In this document: positions 40,195-50,110 of the stretch, piece by piece
Layout of the letters: each line of letters opens with the position of its first letter
Numbering within the stretch: position 1 is the stretch's first letter
NCBI GenBank assembly: GCA_030731745.1
Contig: JANQTJ010000015.1
Coordinates: 62,001-126,000 of the forward strand
Direction of reading: 5' to 3'
DNA length: 64,000 nucleotides
DNA from: Flaviramulus sp.
GTDB taxonomy: Bacteria > Bacteroidota > Bacteroidia > Flavobacteriales > Flavobacteriaceae
Translations under genes and position numbers: made by a program
Notes under the pieces: generated by a model
What the model saw: only the letters and a program-made list of their open reading frames with translations
The model's database searches: none
Told to the model about the DNA's origin: nothing

Positions 40195-43100
40195 ATGAAA
40201 AAAATCTATTATTTCCTTTTAGTTTTTCTTATTAGCTTACCAACTCAAGTACTCGCTCAACAATCTACAGACAAAAAAAAAGAAGACCCTTTTGATGGGT
40301 TGAAGTTTAGAAGTATAGGGCCTGCTTTTATGAGCGGACGAATAGCAGATATTAAAATTCATCCAAAAAACGAAAACATATGGTACGTAGCTGTTGGGTC
40401 TGGAGGTGTTTGGAAAACCTTAAATGCAGGAACAACATGGACACCAATTTTTGATGAACAAACTTCATATTCTATTGGGACTGTAACTATAGATCCAAAT
40501 AATTCAGAAACTATTTGGGTTGGTACAGGAGAAGATATTGGTGGTAGACACGTTGGTTATGGTGATGGCGTTTATAAAAGTGAAGATGGAGGTACTACGT
40601 GGAAAAATATGGGCCTTAAAAACTCACAACACATTTCAAGAATATTAATTCATCCAGAAAATAGCAATATCATTTGGGTAACAGCTCAAGGTCCACTTTG
40701 GAATAAAGGTGGTGAGCGTGGTTTATATAAATCAATTGATGGCGGAAATACTTGGAAAAAAACATTAGGTGATAATGAATGGACGGGAGCTACTGATTTG
40801 GTTATAGATCCAAATAAACCAGATATTATGTATGCTGCAACTTGGCAAAGACACAGAACTGTTGCTGCATATATAGGAGGAGGACCTGGAACTGCTCTTT
40901 ATAAAAGCAAGGATGGTGGAGATACGTGGGATAAATTGACAAATGGACTACCTAAATCATGGATGGGAAAAATAGGTTTAGCTATGTCTCACTTTGATTC
41001 AAACATACTTTATGCTGCCATAGAACTAGATAGAAGAACTGGTGGTTTATATAGGTCTGAAGATGGGGGTGCTTCTTGGAAAAAAATGTCGGATGCTGTT
41101 TCAGGAGGTACAGGACCACATTATTATCAAGAACTTTATGCATCACCACATCAAAAAGATAGGTTATACCTAATGGATAATAATTTGCAAATTTCTGAAG
41201 ATGGAGGTAAGACTTTTTATCGTATGAATGAAAAAAACAAACATGGTGATAACCATGCTATAGCCTTTAAAAAAAGCGACCCTAATTACTTAATTGTTGG
41301 TTCAGATGGTGGCATGTATGAATCCTTCGACCTAACAAAAACATGGAAATATATTGAAAACTTACCCTTAACACAATTCTACAAAGTAGCCGTTGATGAT
41401 GCGAAACCTTTTTATAATATCTATGGAGGCACACAGGATAATAGTACTGAAGGAGGTCCTTCTAGAACAGATAATATTCAAGGCATTCAGAATAGTGATT
41501 GGAGAGTTGTTTTAAATTGGGATGGACACCAGCCAGCTACAGAACCGGGTAATCCTGATATTATTTACGGGGAACGACAAGAAGGAACTTTATCAAGAAT
41601 TGACATGAGCACTGGTGAAGTTGTTGATATTCAACCACAACCATCAGAGAATGAAAATTTTGAACGATTTAATTGGGATGCTCCAATACTAGTGAGTCCA
41701 CATTCGCCTACTACCATTTATTTTGCATCACAACGTGTATGGAAATCAGAAAACCGTGGTGATAACTGGACTGCTATTTCAGAAGATCTTACAAGAAATG
41801 AAGAACGATTAGCATTACCAATTATGGGTAAAAATCAATCTTGGGATGCACCTTGGGATGTTTCAGCAATGTCTAACTATAATACGATTACATCATTAGC
41901 AGAATCTCCAAAACAAAAAGGTTTAATTTATGCTGGAACAGATGATGGACGAATAAACATAACAGAAAACGGAGGTCTAAATTGGACAACTATAGAGTTA
42001 AGTAAAATAACTGGAGTTCCTGCAACAGCATTTATAAATGATATAAAAGCAGATTTATTTGATGCCAATGTGGTTTACATGGCTTTAGATAATCACAAAT
42101 ATGGCGATTTTAACCCTTATCTTCTAAAAAGTAATAATAGAGGTAAATCATGGACTTCTATTTCCAGTAGTATCCCAGACCGAAATTTAGTTTGGAGAAT
42201 AGTTCAAGATCATGTAAATAAAAACTTATTATTTATAGCTACAGAATTTGGTATATATTTTTCAGTAAGTAGTGGTCAAAAATGGACGCAAATTAAGGGA
42301 GGCATTCCAACGATATCATTTAGAGATTTAGCGATTCAAAAAAGAGAAAACGACTTAGTAGCTGCTTCATTTGGTAGAGGTTTTTATGTACTTGATGATT
42401 ATTCCGCCTTGAGAGATATATCTGAATCTATAATAGATCAAAAAACCACATTATTCCCGGTTCGTGATGCTTGGTGGTACATACCACGTTCTCATCTTGG
42501 TTTTGAAGAAGGAAAAGGAAGTCAAGGTGATTCTCATTTTATTGCACCAAACCCTGATTTTGGAGCTACATTTACTTATTATTTAAAAGAGGTTAAAACA
42601 CCTAAAAAGAAATCTAGAAAGGAGAAAGAAAAAACAATGATAAGTGTTGATATCCCTTTTCCTGGTTGGGATACGCTTGAAAATGAGAAGTTGGAGACTG
42701 AAGCAAAACTTCTTTTCTCAATAACTAATAGTGAGGGTGAAGTTATAAGAAGAATAGAAACACTAGCAAAAGTTGGAATGCATAGAATTACATGGGATTT
42801 ATCTTATCCAAATATGAATCCAATTACATTAAACCAAAATTCTGAAAATCAAGTGACTCCAAAAGGTTTTTTAGCACCAACAGGAATATACACAGTTAGA
42901 ATGTACCTTGTGGAGAATGGTAATGTAGAAACACTGTCAGAACCTATTTCATTTAATGTTAAACCTTTACGGGAATCAGCTTTAGAAGGTTCTAGTATAG
43001 AAAAAACATCAGAATTCTGGCGCTCATTTGAAAATGCTAATAGGAATGCATCACAATTCAATATTCAAATTAATAAAGCTACTAAAAGAGCTAAAGCATT

Positions 43101-43443
43101 ACACATAGCTATTCAAAGAAGTACTATATCTCCAGGTGGTATTGATAAAGATTTAGCCGAAATAACTAATAATATAGAAAGATTGAGATCATCATATTAT
43201 GGAAATCAAGCTAAAGTGGAAGTTGGTGAAAAAGCCGCTCCTACAGTAGACACAAGAATGTTTGCGATATTAAGAGGTATCGAATCATCAACCTATGGTC
43301 CAACTTCAATTCATAAAGAGCAACTAAGTATTATTGAAAAACAGTTATCTATCTCACTAGCTAAATTGAATGAAATAAAATCACTATTAGATACAATAAC
43401 TAGCAAACTTCAAGAAGCTGGATCTCCCTATATTGAAGATTAA
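40195..43443 (+). CDS. WD40/YVTN/BNR-like (sortilin-type) propeller protein, secreted
   Basis: Signal peptide; repeated KSEDGGTTWKNMG / KSIDGGNTWKKTL / RSEDGGASWKKMS Asp-box repeats. Confidence 0.9.
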   Translation: MKKIYYFLLVFLISLPTQVLAQQSTDKKKEDPFDGLKFRSIGPAFMSGRIADIKIHPKNENIWYVAVGSGGVWKTLNAGTTWTPIFDEQTSYSIGTVTIDPNNSETIWVGTGEDIGGRHVGYGDGVYKSEDGGTTWKNMGLKNSQHISRILIHPENSNIIWVTAQGPLWNKGGERGLYKSIDGGNTWKKTLGDNEWTGATDLVIDPNKPDIMYAATWQRHRTVAAYIGGGPGTALYKSKDGGDTWDKLTNGLPKSWMGKIGLAMSHFDSNILYAAIELDRRTGGLYRSEDGGASWKKMSDAVSGGTGPHYYQELYASPHQKDRLYLMDNNLQISEDGGKTFYRMNEKNKHGDNHAIAFKKSDPNYLIVGSDGGMYESFDLTKTWKYIENLPLTQFYKVAVDDAKPFYNIYGGTQDNSTEGGPSRTDNIQGIQNSDWRVVLNWDGHQPATEPGNPDIIYGERQEGTLSRIDMSTGEVVDIQPQPSENENFERFNWDAPILVSPHSPTTIYFASQRVWKSENRGDNWTAISEDLTRNEERLALPIMGKNQSWDAPWDVSAMSNYNTITSLAESPKQKGLIYAGTDDGRINITENGGLNWTTIELSKITGVPATAFINDIKADLFDANVVYMALDNHKYGDFNPYLLKSNNRGKSWTSISSSIPDRNLVWRIVQDHVNKNLLFIATEFGIYFSVSSGQKWTQIKGGIPTISFRDLAIQKRENDLVAASFGRGFYVLDDYSALRDISESIIDQKTTLFPVRDAWWYIPRSHLGFEEGKGSQGDSHFIAPNPDFGATFTYYLKEVKTPKKKSRKEKEKTMISVDIPFPGWDTLENEKLETEAKLLFSITNSEGEVIRRIETLAKVGMHRITWDLSYPNMNPITLNQNSENQVTPKGFLAPTGIYTVRMYLVENGNVETLSEPISFNVKPLRESALEGSSIEKTSEFWRSFENANRNASQFNIQINKATKRAKALHIAIQRSTISPGGIDKDLAEITNNIERLRSSYYGNQAKVEVGEKAAPTVDTRMFAILRGIESSTYGPTSIHKEQLSIIEKQLSISLAKLNEIKSLLDTITSKLQEAGSPYIED

Positions 43444-43465
43444 AAAGAGTATGTTTTAGGAAACA

Positions 43466-43496
43466 AAAAACCCCACAATTCATAATAGTGGGGTTT
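43466..43496. terminator. Terminator hairpin
   Basis: AAAAACCCCAC...GTGGGGTTTT. Confidence 0.82.
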
Positions 43497-43508
43497 TAAT
43501 TTATTAAG

Positions 43509-43582
43509 TGAGCCCTAAAGGATTCGAACCTTTGACCGCCTCCTTAGAAGGGAGGTGCTCTATCCAGCTGAGCTAAGAGCCC
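43509..43582 (-). tRNA. tRNA-Arg (TCT anticodon)
   Basis: Reverse complement GGGCTCTTAGCTCAGCTGGATAGAGCACCTCCCTTCTAAGGAGGCGGTCAAAGGTTCGAATCCTTTAGGGCTCA; anticodon loop CTTCTAA. Confidence 0.95.
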
Positions 43583-43827
43583 TCATCACGGAAACATTTA
43601 TTTATGTAAATTTCCGGAGAGCAAATATAAAATTAACTATATATCTAACCAAAAGAAATGTTTATTATTTTTTGTGAAAATTATTTTTAAAATCAGTATT
43701 AAAAATCAGGGTATTAGCTCTGTAAATATTTATTTAAAATTTCTTTTTGCCTAAAAAAAACTATACAAGTATTCTGGAAGTAGTTATTTTCATTATATTA
43801 GTAACACTACAACTAAAATAAATAATT

Positions 43828-46638
43828 TTGAAACCGACTAAAAACTCATTACAAGTATATATTCTTTTTTTATTTACTAGCATACTAATTTCTCAAGAAC
43901 GCCCACCAATTGAGATTTTTTCACCTAAAGATTATGGAGGAGAAACCCAAAATTGGTCTATTACTCAATCAAAAGAAAAATACATCTATGTTGCAAATAA
44001 TAAAGGTCTATTGGAATATAATGGCTCTAATTGGCAACTGTATTTATCTCCAAATGAAACAATAATTCGATCTGTTAAAGAGATTGATGATCTAATTTAT
44101 ACTGGTGCCAATAGTGAATTTGGATATTGGAAACGTAATGATCAAGGCATATTATTTTACACATCCCTATCTAAAACTCTTGATATTGAATTTCTTGAAG
44201 ATGAAGAATTTTGGAATATTGTTAATATTGATGATTATATATTATTTCAATCACTAAAAAGAATATACATCTACAATAAATCAAATAATTCTTATTCTAA
44301 AATAGATTCTGAAACTATAATCTATAAAATATTTAAAGTTGATGAAATTATCTATTTCCAAAAAACTAAGGATGGTGTTTATAAAATAGAAAATGGAGAA
44401 GCAAAATTAGTTTCAAACAACCTCATTTTACAAAATAACAGACTTGTTAATGTTTTTAATAAAGGTGATAATCTTTTAATTGAAACCGAAAATAATGGTT
44501 TTTACATATTAGAAAATGATTTACTTAAAAAATGGGAAATAAGTGCCAATGAAAAACTTTCTGAAATAAGTGTTTTTAGAAGTATTCAATTAAAAGATAG
44601 AAGTTTTATTTTAGGAACAAGGTCTAATGGTGTATTTCATTTAACAGAAGATGGCGTTATAGATTACAATTTAGATATTATTCATGGCTTGAGTAACAAC
44701 ACAGTTCATGGTGTTTTTGAAGATGCAGAAAACAATATTTGGCTAGCTTTAGAAAACGGTATTAACTGTATAAATATTAAGTCGCCTTTTAGAATATATA
44801 CTGATAAAGAGGGTAAAATAGGCACCGTTTACGCTTCAATAGTTCATAATAACAATTTATACTTAGGAACAAATCAAGGCTTATTCTATAAAGAGCTAGG
44901 CTTAAATGAAGACTTTAAAATAGTTGAAAATATTCAAGAAGCAGTTTGGTGTTTAGTTAATATAGAAGGTGAATTGTTTTGCGGTCATGACACTGGAACA
45001 TCTATAGTGAAAAATAATAAATCTGAAAAAATTGCAGGTACACAGCAAGGCACTTGGTCTATAAAACCAATAGAAGGGAGAAAAGATTTGCTTTTGCAAG
45101 GAAGCTATAATGGGTTATATGTTTTACAAAAAACAAATGATAAATGGCTATTTAGAAATAAAATTAAAGGATTTGATAGATCTAGTAAATTTTTTGAGTT
45201 TTTCAATAATTACATTTTTGTAAGCCATGAGTATAAAGGGGTTTTTAAAATTAAAATGGATAAAGATTTTAATACAGCTATAACTGTTGAAAAAAATTCA
45301 TCAATCAATAATGAAATTAATTCTAGTATAATTAAATATAATGATCAATTACTTTATGCTTATAAAGAAGGAATTTACAAATATGATAGTATCAAAAATG
45401 ATTTTTTAAGAGACACGTTTTTAAGTCAACTATTTAAAAAAGAAGAATACACCTCTGGTAAACTTTTATTCAATGAAAAAGCAAATACACTCTGGAGTTT
45501 TTCTGAAAAAGAGCTAAATTATTTATCTCTAGGAAAACTTAGCAATACACCAAAAATTAATAAAATACCTTTTTCTAAATCTTTACCTAGAGGGCTTACT
45601 GGTTATGAAAACATCTCAAATATTACAAATAAAAAATATTTAATAGGAACATCTAATGGTTTCATTCTTTTAGACTTAGACAAACAACAAAATAAAAACT
45701 ATAATATAAAAATAAATTCAATACTGACTCATAGCATAAGTTCACCTACACATATCATAAATAAAACAAGTAAAGGCTACTTTGAGAATAAAGAAAATAA
45801 TATTGAATTCTATTTTAGTGTACCAGAATTTGAAAAATATTTAGATACAGAATTTCAATATAAATTAGAAGGCATTTACGATAATTGGAGCGATTGGTCT
45901 GCAAATTCTTCAACATTATTTGAAAATCTACCATATGGAGACTATGAGTTTAAAATAAGAGCTAAAATTGGAAATACTATTTCAAATAATATAGCATCTT
46001 ATAATTTTAATATTAAAAGACCTTGGTATTTATCAAATTTGATGATAATAATTTATATTCTATCAATTTTACTTTTCTCATTATTAATGCACAATATTTA
46101 TAAAAGATATTATAAGAAACAACGTGAAAAATTATTGCAAAAAACTGTAAGAGAGTTAGAATTGAAAGAATTAGAAAACAAACAGCAACTTATGCGATTT
46201 AACAATGATAAACTCAGACAGGATATTGAAAGCAAAAATAGAGAATTAGGCATTTCAACAATGAGCTTAATAAAAAAGAATGAGTTTCTAAATACCATAA
46301 AAAAAGAATTGCAAAATATAGAAGATGGAAAAAACATCAAAAAGGTTATTAAAATTATTGATAAAAATTTAAACAATAATGATGACTGGTATTTATTTGA
46401 AGAAGCATTTAACAATGCTGATAAAGATTTCCTCAAAAAGATAAAAAGCTTTCATCCTACCCTAACATCAAACGATCTAAGACTTTGCGCCTATTTAAGA
46501 CTCAATTTATCATCTAAAGAAATAGCACCATTACTTAATATTTCACCAAGAAGTGTCGAGGTTAAACGTTATAGATTAAGAAAAAAGATGGATTTAGCTC
46601 ATGAAGCTAGCTTAACAGATTATATTTTAAAAATATAA
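43828..46638 (+). CDS. Two-component-regulator propeller / triple-tyrosine-motif regulator with C-terminal LuxR-type HTH (no kinase domain)
   Basis: N-terminal propeller repeats (IYVANNKGLLEYNGSNW), YYY-like domain (YKLEGIYDNWSDWS), TM (LMIIIYILSILLFSLLMH), coiled coil, C-terminal LRLNLSSKEIAPLLNISPRSVEVKRYRLRKKM. Confidence 0.88.
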   Translation: MKPTKNSLQVYILFLFTSILISQERPPIEIFSPKDYGGETQNWSITQSKEKYIYVANNKGLLEYNGSNWQLYLSPNETIIRSVKEIDDLIYTGANSEFGYWKRNDQGILFYTSLSKTLDIEFLEDEEFWNIVNIDDYILFQSLKRIYIYNKSNNSYSKIDSETIIYKIFKVDEIIYFQKTKDGVYKIENGEAKLVSNNLILQNNRLVNVFNKGDNLLIETENNGFYILENDLLKKWEISANEKLSEISVFRSIQLKDRSFILGTRSNGVFHLTEDGVIDYNLDIIHGLSNNTVHGVFEDAENNIWLALENGINCINIKSPFRIYTDKEGKIGTVYASIVHNNNLYLGTNQGLFYKELGLNEDFKIVENIQEAVWCLVNIEGELFCGHDTGTSIVKNNKSEKIAGTQQGTWSIKPIEGRKDLLLQGSYNGLYVLQKTNDKWLFRNKIKGFDRSSKFFEFFNNYIFVSHEYKGVFKIKMDKDFNTAITVEKNSSINNEINSSIIKYNDQLLYAYKEGIYKYDSIKNDFLRDTFLSQLFKKEEYTSGKLLFNEKANTLWSFSEKELNYLSLGKLSNTPKINKIPFSKSLPRGLTGYENISNITNKKYLIGTSNGFILLDLDKQQNKNYNIKINSILTHSISSPTHIINKTSKGYFENKENNIEFYFSVPEFEKYLDTEFQYKLEGIYDNWSDWSANSSTLFENLPYGDYEFKIRAKIGNTISNNIASYNFNIKRPWYLSNLMIIIYILSILLFSLLMHNIYKRYYKKQREKLLQKTVRELELKELENKQQLMRFNNDKLRQDIESKNRELGISTMSLIKKNEFLNTIKKELQNIEDGKNIKKVIKIIDKNLNNNDDWYLFEEAFNNADKDFLKKIKSFHPTLTSNDLRLCAYLRLNLSSKEIAPLLNISPRSVEVKRYRLRKKMDLAHEASLTDYILKI

Positions 46639-46948
46639 CAATACAACAAACTAGAAAATTACCTATACATTAACACAACAAATAACGTATTTTTAGTAAA
46701 TCTGTTAAATTTGAATAATTAATTAAAATTTAAAAAGGAATAGGCTTTATTGCTTAATTACCAATTAAATCAATAAATTATTGCTGTGTATGTTTTTTGT
46801 TGAGGTGTTTTTTAAACAGATGATAATCTATTTGCTAAATTTATAAAATTAAGATTGACCAACAAAACCAAAACTTTATATAGTTAACCTTATTTGGTTC
46901 AATGCATAAAAATTATTTTAATGACCAACTTTTAAATTAAATAAAACT

Positions 46949-49900
46949 ATGAAAAACAATTTTCTAAGATTAGTACTCTTCTTATTTACTTCACTGGCCT
47001 TTGCTCAGACTGCAAAAGTATCTGTAGTAAATAGTGATGATGGGATGAAATTAGCAGTGAATGGAAAAGATTTTATGATTAATGGTATGAATTGGGATTA
47101 CATTCCAATCGGCACCAATACCATTAATGCTGAATTCTGGAAAAAATCTGATGATATAATCAAAGCAGGGCTTGATTCTGAAATGTCACTTCTTAAAAAC
47201 ATGAATGTAAATGTAATACGCCAGTACACTGGAGTACCAGCAAGATGGATTAAATACATTTACGAAAACTATGGTATTTACACCATGTTAAATCACTCAT
47301 TTGGACGATATGGGTTAACCATAGATGGTGTTTGGACTCCAATAACGTTGTATGACGATCCTAGAACTGCAGAATTTTTAATGACTGAAGTTGAAAACTT
47401 AGTTAAAGAATACAAAAACACGCCTGGACTACTTATGTACCTGTTAGGTAATGAAAATAACTACGGTCTTTTTTGGCAAGGAGCAGAAACTGAAGATTTT
47501 CCAGATGATGAACAAGAAAAAATCTTCATAGGCGAATCGCGTGGAAGACCTATGTATAAGTTAATGAATGAGGCTGCATTAAAAATAAAATCTATTGATG
47601 GGTCTCATCCAGTAGCAATTTGTAATGGTGATACTTTATTTATTGACATCATAGCAGAAGAATGTAAAGATGTTGATATATATGGTACCAACATGTATCG
47701 TGGAGTGTCATTTGGAAATGCATTTCAAGAGGTAAAAGAAAAATTAAATAAACCAATAATGTTTACTGAATTTGGTTCTGATGCTTTTAACGCTATTTCT
47801 AATCAAGAAGACCAAAAAATGCAGGCTTATTATATGGTTAATAACTGGAAAGAGATATACGAAAATGCTGCTGGTTTAGGGAAATCTGACAACTCTATCG
47901 GAGGTTTTACATTTCAGTTTTCTGATGGTTGGTGGAAAGCTGGATTTGATGACAGAAAAGATGCTGATACACAACAAACAGAATCAACTTGGAATGCTGG
48001 TGGTTATACATTAGATGAAGCATACCCTGGGGCTAATAACATGAATGAAGAGTGGTTTGGAATTTGTGCAAAAGGACCAACTAACGAAAGAGGTTTGTAC
48101 GATTTATTCCCAAGAGCAGCTTATTATGCTCTAAAAGAAGCTCATCAATTAAATCCATATGCTGAGGGTATTGATGGTGATTTTGTTAGAAATTATTTTA
48201 AAAACATCTCCTTAATGGAAGCTGTTTTAAAAGGACGAGGTGATAAAGCGGCTTTAATAGGAGAAAGTTCCGGAAAAATTAAACTTAGTAATTTAAGAGC
48301 TGAATTTACAACTTTTAATACAGGAGGGACTTTAATTACTACTCCAGACGCAGTGGATCCTACTAGTCAAACTTATCCAAATGAATTAGGTTTTGATCAT
48401 ATGCAATCTTATTTTATCGGCGTAGAAGGAGCTCCTTCTCCAAATATGAAAGCTAATGTGAATTTTAATATTTTAGGCAATGTTGCAGAAAATCCTATTG
48501 ACGAAATATTTTATGAAAACAGAGGAAGGCGATTTGCTGTAAACACTGATGAAGGTAATGTTGATGTTTTTGATCAAAATAGAGTTCAAATTTATAATGC
48601 AGAATATGAATGGAATACAAAAGAATTTGATTTAAGAGGATTTTACAGAACAGGTCATTATCACTGGGGTTATGAAGGAGATTTCTTTGGATTATATCCA
48701 GAGGCTAATTATGGCCCTAATTTAGATATTTACAATGGTGAGATATTAGGAGCTGAGATAGATGGTAAAGGCGCTTTAGATGGGTTAAAAGCCGCTTTTG
48801 GTCCACAGTTATGGTGGGGAGCTAATCCAGCTATTTTATTAAAATACCGAACAAAAATCGGCAAATATGATGTGACTGGTGTATTCCATGAAGATATCGA
48901 TGATATTGGTGCTGTTGTTACTTCTATCGCTATACCTATGCCAAGAACAAGAAGAGCAACCATACACATCGAAAGAGATTTTGGAAATGTGAATTTTGAA
49001 ATTGGTGGTATTTGGGGTGGTCAACCATTAAACGGAAGAGATTTTCAAATTGCCGAAGGTGGTCCTGGAAATTATGTGATTCTTGAAGATAAAATTCAAT
49101 CAAGAGATAATTGGGGAGCTAAAGCTAAAATCGAATTTTCAAAAGGAAGATTTAACTGGTATGCTCAAGGTGCGGCGATGGGACTTGTTGCTAATGGTGG
49201 TGCAGATGCAACTAGAACATTTACAGGTTGGCATTTAAAAGATAGCGGAAGCGGAAATCAAACAAATTTCTTAACAGGTTTCACATACTTAATAGGAGAT
49301 TTACAAATAGCTCCAAACTTTTTATGGCAAAAACCAATTGTTGGCGCTATACCAAATGATGTACAATCACCAGGAAGACTGAGAAATGTATTTGATGATC
49401 CATTTGCCGTAAGAGCAAATAGAGAAACAACTGCTGGTGAAATTTTATTTAGTTACGACCCAACTCCTGGTACTTGGATGTACGAATGGGATAATGATAG
49501 AGCTGAAGACGCGAAATTTGCAATGAATTTTGGTTTCGTCTTCCGTCATCATCCTACAGCGCAAGATGCTGCGATAGGTTTTTTAAGTAATCGTACGTTG
49601 TTTGCGTTCCCTAATTCAGCGCCAGCTAGAGATTTATGGGAAGCCCATACTAGGATAGTATCTAAAGTACATCCAGATTTAGGTGTTATAGCTAATTTTT
49701 ATGCTGGAAATGGACAGGCTAATGGTAGTGATCCTAGAATGATTCAACGTGTTGGAGGTGATATTAGATTAATTTATAATAAAATCAAACTAACTCATAC
49801 ATTTAAAATTAATGATTGGGGACCATTCGATTATCATAGAGATTTCAACTTAACATATCCAGTGCAATTAATGTTAGATTTATCAACAACACTTGGAAAA

Positions 49901-50098
49901 CCAGATTGGTTTATTTTACCTGGCACTCAAGTTGGTATTCGTGGTACTTGGCGTTCTATGGATCAAAATTCTCCAAGGTTTTCTCCAAATCAAACACCAT
50001 CTGAATTCGCTACATCTCCAACAATTAGTCCAGTAGGATTTCCTAATGGAAGCGAATGGGAAATTAGAACATATGTACATATTAATATTGGAAAATAA
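46949..50098 (+). CDS. GH clan-A (GH2-like TIM barrel) glycosidase with putative C-terminal outer-membrane beta-barrel
   Basis: Signal peptide; LLGNENNYGLFW acid/base-type and MFTEFGSDAF nucleophile-type motifs; about 550 residues of amphipathic beta-strand pattern after the TIM barrel. Confidence 0.78.
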   Translation: MKNNFLRLVLFLFTSLAFAQTAKVSVVNSDDGMKLAVNGKDFMINGMNWDYIPIGTNTINAEFWKKSDDIIKAGLDSEMSLLKNMNVNVIRQYTGVPARWIKYIYENYGIYTMLNHSFGRYGLTIDGVWTPITLYDDPRTAEFLMTEVENLVKEYKNTPGLLMYLLGNENNYGLFWQGAETEDFPDDEQEKIFIGESRGRPMYKLMNEAALKIKSIDGSHPVAICNGDTLFIDIIAEECKDVDIYGTNMYRGVSFGNAFQEVKEKLNKPIMFTEFGSDAFNAISNQEDQKMQAYYMVNNWKEIYENAAGLGKSDNSIGGFTFQFSDGWWKAGFDDRKDADTQQTESTWNAGGYTLDEAYPGANNMNEEWFGICAKGPTNERGLYDLFPRAAYYALKEAHQLNPYAEGIDGDFVRNYFKNISLMEAVLKGRGDKAALIGESSGKIKLSNLRAEFTTFNTGGTLITTPDAVDPTSQTYPNELGFDHMQSYFIGVEGAPSPNMKANVNFNILGNVAENPIDEIFYENRGRRFAVNTDEGNVDVFDQNRVQIYNAEYEWNTKEFDLRGFYRTGHYHWGYEGDFFGLYPEANYGPNLDIYNGEILGAEIDGKGALDGLKAAFGPQLWWGANPAILLKYRTKIGKYDVTGVFHEDIDDIGAVVTSIAIPMPRTRRATIHIERDFGNVNFEIGGIWGGQPLNGRDFQIAEGGPGNYVILEDKIQSRDNWGAKAKIEFSKGRFNWYAQGAAMGLVANGGADATRTFTGWHLKDSGSGNQTNFLTGFTYLIGDLQIAPNFLWQKPIVGAIPNDVQSPGRLRNVFDDPFAVRANRETTAGEILFSYDPTPGTWMYEWDNDRAEDAKFAMNFGFVFRHHPTAQDAAIGFLSNRTLFAFPNSAPARDLWEAHTRIVSKVHPDLGVIANFYAGNGQANGSDPRMIQRVGGDIRLIYNKIKLTHTFKINDWGPFDYHRDFNLTYPVQLMLDLSTTLGKPDWFILPGTQVGIRGTWRSMDQNSPRFSPNQTPSEFATSPTISPVGFPNGSEWEIRTYVHINIGK

Positions 50099-50110
50099 AA
50101 AATTAGAAAA

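Noticed and set aside
46856-46929. Direct repeat TGACCAAC (46856 and 46922) upstream of the GH-barrel gene
   Set aside because: An 8-mer recurring once in ~300 bp is expected by chance; no further symmetry.
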